From assembly GCA_019423745.1 (NCBI GenBank), contig JAHZAV010000064.1, positions 1-7,681 of the forward strand: 7,681 nucleotides of DNA. The letters run 5' to 3'. The position numbers and the translations under genes were made by a program. The notes below the pieces were generated by a model. It was given only the letters and a program-made list of their open reading frames with translations, had not been told where the DNA came from and ran no database searches. Source of the stretch: Lachnospiraceae bacterium (GTDB lineage Bacteria; Bacillota; Clostridia; Lachnospirales; Lachnospiraceae). Below are positions 4,461-7,681 of this stretch, one piece after another (position 1 is the first letter of the stretch; each line of letters starts with the position of its first letter).

Positions 4461-6698
4461 ATGAATAATGTTCTTGAGCTAAAAGGAAAACGATTTGTTC
4501 AAGCTTCCAAACAAGGAAGCCGAAATGGAATATCTATGAATAGTAAGAAATTAGTTACCATAGAACAATTGATTAGATTGATAGATAAATTGCACCAAAT
4601 AAAAAGTTTTTGGGAACACGAAAAAAAACCTTTTAAAGGCGTTTTGATTAGTGTTTATTATAATAAAATAGTTGCAAAAAGCAATCGTATAGCAGGACTG
4701 TTAAAAGGAAAAGACTCTAATTTTGCAATTGTTGGAGCGAAGTTTAATGCTGAAAAAAATAAGCATATTATAACATATTTTGTGGATATATCAGATTTGG
4801 ATACCAGTATTAATCTCCTATCAAAATCTTGCGATGTGATGAAAGCCAAATTTAAAGATGGTATAACACAGACCATATTTAAAAATGACGAACTATTTTT
4901 CAATAAAATAAAATTTGAGAAATTCGGATTGCCAAAAACAACTTTCAAGCAAGTGATTGCGGATGTTTCTTATATTGATGATTTTGAAGTAGAGATGGCT
5001 ACTCCTCAAATAAAGCAAAGTATCATTACTTTATTTGATACTGGTATGGATACTAAAAGTCTGTTTAAAAATATAGGAATTGATATTTTATCAAGTAGGA
5101 TTTTGGATAACCAAACTGTATTTTTGGATGAAAATCAATTGAAACTGTTGTTCGAAAAAGCTCCTTACCTAGTTTCTATGGCAACTGTCGATTTGGCTGA
5201 ATTGTCGCCAGAAGATTTTATTCAAGAGTATCATCAAAGCATGATTACTATTCCATCTCCGGGTATTGAACCAACAATCGGTGTTATTGATACTTTATTT
5301 GATAAGAATGTATATTTTAGTGAGTGGGTAGACTATCATGACATGGTAGATAATAGTATTCCAAAGAATCCAAGTGATTATCAACACGGTACTGCTGTTT
5401 CATCAATTATTGTGGATGGCGCCAGATTGAATCCGTGGTTGAATGATGGCTGCGGAAGATTTAAAGTTCGTCATTTTGGAGTCGCAGTAGGCTCTCGGTT
5501 TTCATCCTTTACTATTGTAAAACAAATTAAAAGTATTATTGCCAGTAATAGGGATATAAAAGTCTGGAACATTTCACTTGGTAGCAATCAAGAAATTAAT
5601 GACAATTTTATCTCAGCCGAAGCTGCTGCATTAGACCAAATTCAATATGAGAATGATGTAATCTTTGTTGTAGCGGGAACAAACAAGCCAAATGAAAATG
5701 TCGTGAAAATTGGCTCACCCGCAGATTCAATAAACAGTATGGTAGTCAATGCAGTTACCAAGAGCGGGCTTTCAACTAAATATGCAAGGAAGGGCCTTGC
5801 ACTCTCCTTTTTTGCTAAACCAGATGTTAGTTATTATGGGGGAAGCGAAGAACAGTATATCCAAGTATGTGAACCGCTTGGAGCAGCTTATGTTGCTGGT
5901 ACTTCATTTGCGGCTCCTTGGATAGCTCGTAAATTATCCTATTTAATTGATGTTTTGGGATTAAGCAGAGAAGTCGCAAAAGCCTTGATAATTGACGCTG
6001 CACGCAGCTGGAATGAAAGTCCAACCCCTGAAGAAGTTGCTCTTTATGGACATGGTGTAGTTCCTATTAGAATAGAGGATATTGTTCAAACTCAAGATGA
6101 CGAAATTAAATTTTTGGTGTCAGATGTAAGTGAGAAATGGAATACATATAATTATAGTTTTCCTGTTCCTCTTAAAGACGATAAATATCCTTATGTTGCA
6201 AGAGCTACTATGTGTTATTTTCCAATATGCGATAGAACCCAAGGCGTAGATTATACAAATACTGAGTTGAACCTTCATTTTGGCAGAATTAAAGATAATG
6301 GTAAATTGAATGAAATTAATAATGATAAACAAAACCAAGATGATGCGTTAAATACTGAAAAGAGCTATTTATTAGAAGGTGAAGCAAGAGAGAGGTTTAG
6401 AAAGTGGGACAATGTTAAATATGTTTCAGAAGTTCCTACAGGTACTAATAAATCGAAGAAATCTTATAAAAACAAGAATTGGGGTATGGAAATTAAAACA
6501 AATAATAGACTAGACCCTAAAGACGGTGTTGGAATTCGTTTTGGTGTTGTTGTTACCTTGAAAGAGATTAATGGTGTTAATCGAATAGATGAGTTCATTA
6601 AAAATTGCAACTTAAGTGGATGGCTTGTCAATACCATTGATATCAAAACTAGAATCGATATACACGAAAAGGTCAACGAAGAAATTGAATTTCAATAA
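4461..6698 (+). CDS. ietS: subtilisin-like S8 serine protease of an IetAS-like module
   Basis: This 745-residue protein is the probable effector. Residues 1-~265 form a long N-terminal region, beginning LELKGKRFVQASKQGSRNGI, that is not a secretion signal. The S8 catalytic domain follows (~268-530): Asp277 in IGVIDTLF, His309 in YQHGTAVSS, the oxyanion region VVAGTN (Asn408) and Ser482 in GTSFAAP. All three triad residues are present in normal order, so it should be active. Residues ~530-745 are a C-terminal domain of unknown role with a lysine-rich patch (KSKKSYKNKN, about 662-673). With no signal peptide or membrane segment it should act in the cytoplasm, unlike most bacterial subtilases, so activity must be controlled, presumably by the ATPase encoded four bases upstream. 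In IetAS systems the natural substrate is, to my knowledge, not established. A strong terminator ends the operon. Confidence 0.87.
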   Translation: MNNVLELKGKRFVQASKQGSRNGISMNSKKLVTIEQLIRLIDKLHQIKSFWEHEKKPFKGVLISVYYNKIVAKSNRIAGLLKGKDSNFAIVGAKFNAEKNKHIITYFVDISDLDTSINLLSKSCDVMKAKFKDGITQTIFKNDELFFNKIKFEKFGLPKTTFKQVIADVSYIDDFEVEMATPQIKQSIITLFDTGMDTKSLFKNIGIDILSSRILDNQTVFLDENQLKLLFEKAPYLVSMATVDLAELSPEDFIQEYHQSMITIPSPGIEPTIGVIDTLFDKNVYFSEWVDYHDMVDNSIPKNPSDYQHGTAVSSIIVDGARLNPWLNDGCGRFKVRHFGVAVGSRFSSFTIVKQIKSIIASNRDIKVWNISLGSNQEINDNFISAEAAALDQIQYENDVIFVVAGTNKPNENVVKIGSPADSINSMVVNAVTKSGLSTKYARKGLALSFFAKPDVSYYGGSEEQYIQVCEPLGAAYVAGTSFAAPWIARKLSYLIDVLGLSREVAKALIIDAARSWNESPTPEEVALYGHGVVPIRIEDIVQTQDDEIKFLVSDVSEKWNTYNYSFPVPLKDDKYPYVARATMCYFPICDRTQGVDYTNTELNLHFGRIKDNGKLNEINNDKQNQDDALNTEKSYLLEGEARERFRKWDNVKYVSEVPTGTNKSKKSYKNKNWGMEIKTNNRLDPKDGVGIRFGVVVTLKEINGVNRIDEFIKNCNLSGWLVNTIDIKTRIDIHEKVNEEIEFQ

Positions 6699-6754
6699 AA
6701 AGCTATTATTAGCATAAAGTACAAAATCAAACATATCTAAGGCATATCACACAT

Positions 6755-6795
6755 AGCCGCTTATTCTTATTCAACTAAGAGTAAGCGGCTTTTTT
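6755..6795 (+). terminator. rho-independent terminator of the ATPase-protease operon
   Basis: A 15-bp stem (one G-T wobble) pairs 6755-6769 with 6776-6790 around a 6-base loop, with arms beginning AGCCGCTTA and ending TAAGCGGCT, followed by a run of six T's (6790-6795). It lies 57 bases after the protease stop. Confidence 0.93.
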
Positions 6796-6816
6796 GCGTT
6801 CTCTCACTCTTTTACA

Positions 6817-6839
6817 TAGCCGCCTTGACAAAGCGGCTA
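6817..6839 (+). promoter_or_regulatory. second AGCCGC/GCGGCT hairpin in the parA leader
   Basis: TAGCCGC (6817-6823) pairs with GCGGCTA (6833-6839) around a 9-base loop. It reuses the same arm sequence as the terminator 27 bases upstream, and ACATAGCCGC is repeated directly (6751-6760 and 6814-6823). No U-run follows. It stands 11 bases before the AAGGAGG of parA, where it could be a partition-protein operator, an RNA structure limiting parA translation, or a duplication scar. Confidence 0.5.
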
Positions 6840-6865
6840 AATTTATGCGAAAGGAGGACGCACAA

Positions 6866-7681
6866 ATGTCAAATTGCAAAGTGATTGCTCTGACCAATCA
6901 GAAAGGCGGTGTCGGTAAAACGACCACGGCGGTCAATCTGGGCGTAGGTCTGGTACAGCAAGGAAAGAAAGTTCTGCTCATTGATGCTGATGCACAGGCA
7001 AATCTCACAATGGCACTCGGCTACAACAGACCTGACGATATACCCATAACGCTCTCCACCGTAATGCAGAACATCATAGACGATAAATCTTTTGATGTTT
7101 CGCAAGGTATCATACACCATAGCGAGGGCGTTGACCTGCTTCCGTCCAACATTGAGTTATCAGGCTTTGAAGTAAGGCTTATCAATGCTATGAGCCGTGA
7201 GCGTGTTCTGAAAACCTATGTAAATGAGGTTAAGAAGAATTACGATTATGTGCTTATCGACTGTATGCCCTCTCTCGGTATGATAACGATAAATGCTCTG
7301 GCGGCGGCAGACAGCGTGATTATCCCAACACAGCCGCACTACCTTTCAGCGAAAGGTTTGGAGCTGTTGCTTCGCTCTGTGTCAATGGTAAAACGACAAA
7401 TCAATCCCAAGTTGCGGATAGACGGTATTTTAATGACTATGGTAATGCCCCGTACCAACATTTCTAAGGAAATCACGGCAACGGTAAAAAGTGCCTACGG
7501 TCAAAAAATCAAGGTGTTTGATACTGAGATACCACATTCTATCCGTGCGGTGGAAGCTACCGCAGAGGGCAAGAGTATTTTTGCTTACGACAAAAGCGGT
7601 AAGGTTGCCGCAGCTTATGAGCAGTTCGGAAAGGAGGTGGCAGAGATTGGCGAGAAGCAGAGAAACCAAAATCGAGCTGAC
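6866..7681 (+). CDS. parA: ParA-family partition ATPase (3' end outside window)
   Basis: The first 272 codons are visible and remain open to the window edge. The protein is a soluble deviant-Walker ATPase of the ParA/Soj type that binds nucleoid DNA and, with ParB, helps segregate or maintain a replicon. Walker A is KGGVGKTT (residues 13-20, with the signature first lysine), the A' motif is VLLIDADAQ (Asp40), and Walker B is YVLIDCMPS (Asp132). The protein is short, without the N-terminal HTH of plasmid P1-type ParA, and resembles versions on Firmicutes ICEs. The start at 6866 has AAGGAGG (6851-6857) 8 bases upstream. Visible length is close to the usual family length, so only a few residues should be missing. 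No clear promoter lies between the upstream terminator and this gene. Confidence 0.95.
   Translation, partial: MSNCKVIALTNQKGGVGKTTTAVNLGVGLVQQGKKVLLIDADAQANLTMALGYNRPDDIPITLSTVMQNIIDDKSFDVSQGIIHHSEGVDLLPSNIELSGFEVRLINAMSRERVLKTYVNEVKKNYDYVLIDCMPSLGMITINALAAADSVIIPTQPHYLSAKGLELLLRSVSMVKRQINPKLRIDGILMTMVMPRTNISKEITATVKSAYGQKIKVFDTEIPHSIRAVEATAEGKSIFAYDKSGKVAAAYEQFGKEVAEIGEKQRNQNRAD
7647..7681 (+). CDS. parB: start of ParB-family partition protein (partial)
   Basis: A TTG at 7647, 9 bases after a perfect AAGGAGG (7631-7637), opens a new frame inside the 3' end of parA and reads MARSRETKIEL before the window ends. Short basic N-termini of this form are, from memory, typical of ParB proteins next to parA on Firmicutes ICEs. 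The overlap, in a different frame from parA, implies translational coupling. Only 11 codons are visible, so the ParB assignment rests on position and this short text. Confidence 0.65.
   Translation, partial: MARSRETKIEL

Noticed and set aside
6798..6805. Inverted GTTCTCTC copy of the element-end repeat
   Set aside because: A single 8-mer in a window of this size is quite likely by chance. Noted, but not counted as part of the array.
6825..6830. Perfect TTGACA before parA as a -35 box
   Set aside because: No TATAAT-like box lies 16-18 bases downstream, and a start site there would leave no room before the parA ribosome site. It lies in the loop of the hairpin.
6869..7669. Minus-strand frames opposite parA
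   Set aside because: They are antisense shadows of a strongly conserved ParA, without ribosome sites or recognisable domains.

Overview
The window looks like DNA from a low-to-mid GC Firmicute, probably a gut Clostridia/Oscillospiraceae-type organism. The grounds are strong AAGGAGG-type ribosome binding sites, AT-rich genes, U-tailed terminators, and a right-end parA/parB pair of the kind carried by large integrative conjugative elements (ICEs, Tn1549-like) of gut Firmicutes. That assignment rests on gene style and remembered families, not on a database search.

Layout. (1) 1-2027 looks like chromosomal flank. It holds a possible Pro/Ala-rich C-terminal tail of a gene (2-46), an XRE-family repressor on the minus strand (231-1256) with a good promoter, and then about 750 bases without a confident gene. 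That stretch contains hairpins, two doubtful small minus-strand ORFs and a bidirectional terminator. (2) 2028-2083 is the 3' half of a minus-strand tRNA-Ser (anticodon CGA). It breaks off exactly at the anticodon loop, as expected at the junction of an element integrated in a tRNA gene. (3) 2084-2622 would be the element's terminal region. It is gene-poor and carries seven direct copies of GAGAGAAC. (4) 2626-3228 encodes a protein with two excisionase/MerR-type helix-turn-helix domains, closed by a 13-bp terminator. (5) 3281-6795 is a self-contained, AT-rich two-gene cassette with its own promoter and terminator: an AAA+ ATPase (3401-4456) and a cytoplasmic subtilisin-like S8 protease (4461-6698). 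(6) From 6866 the backbone resumes with parA, cut by the window end; parB starts inside the 3' end of parA at a TTG codon (7647).

The most interesting content is the ATPase-protease cassette. Its architecture matches IetAS, known from an Agrobacterium Ti plasmid as a stability/incompatibility-type locus and later reported as an anti-phage system. Here it sits as cargo between an ICE's DNA-binding gene and its partition operon. Its promoter carries two perfect TTTTGTCCCA repeats exactly 21 bp apart, one lying between -35 and -10, and the ATPase ends in a predicted helix-turn-helix. Together these suggest an autoregulated defence or addiction module in which the ATPase controls the protease and possibly its own promoter. 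The family is known; the regulatory arrangement is the part I would call potentially undescribed.
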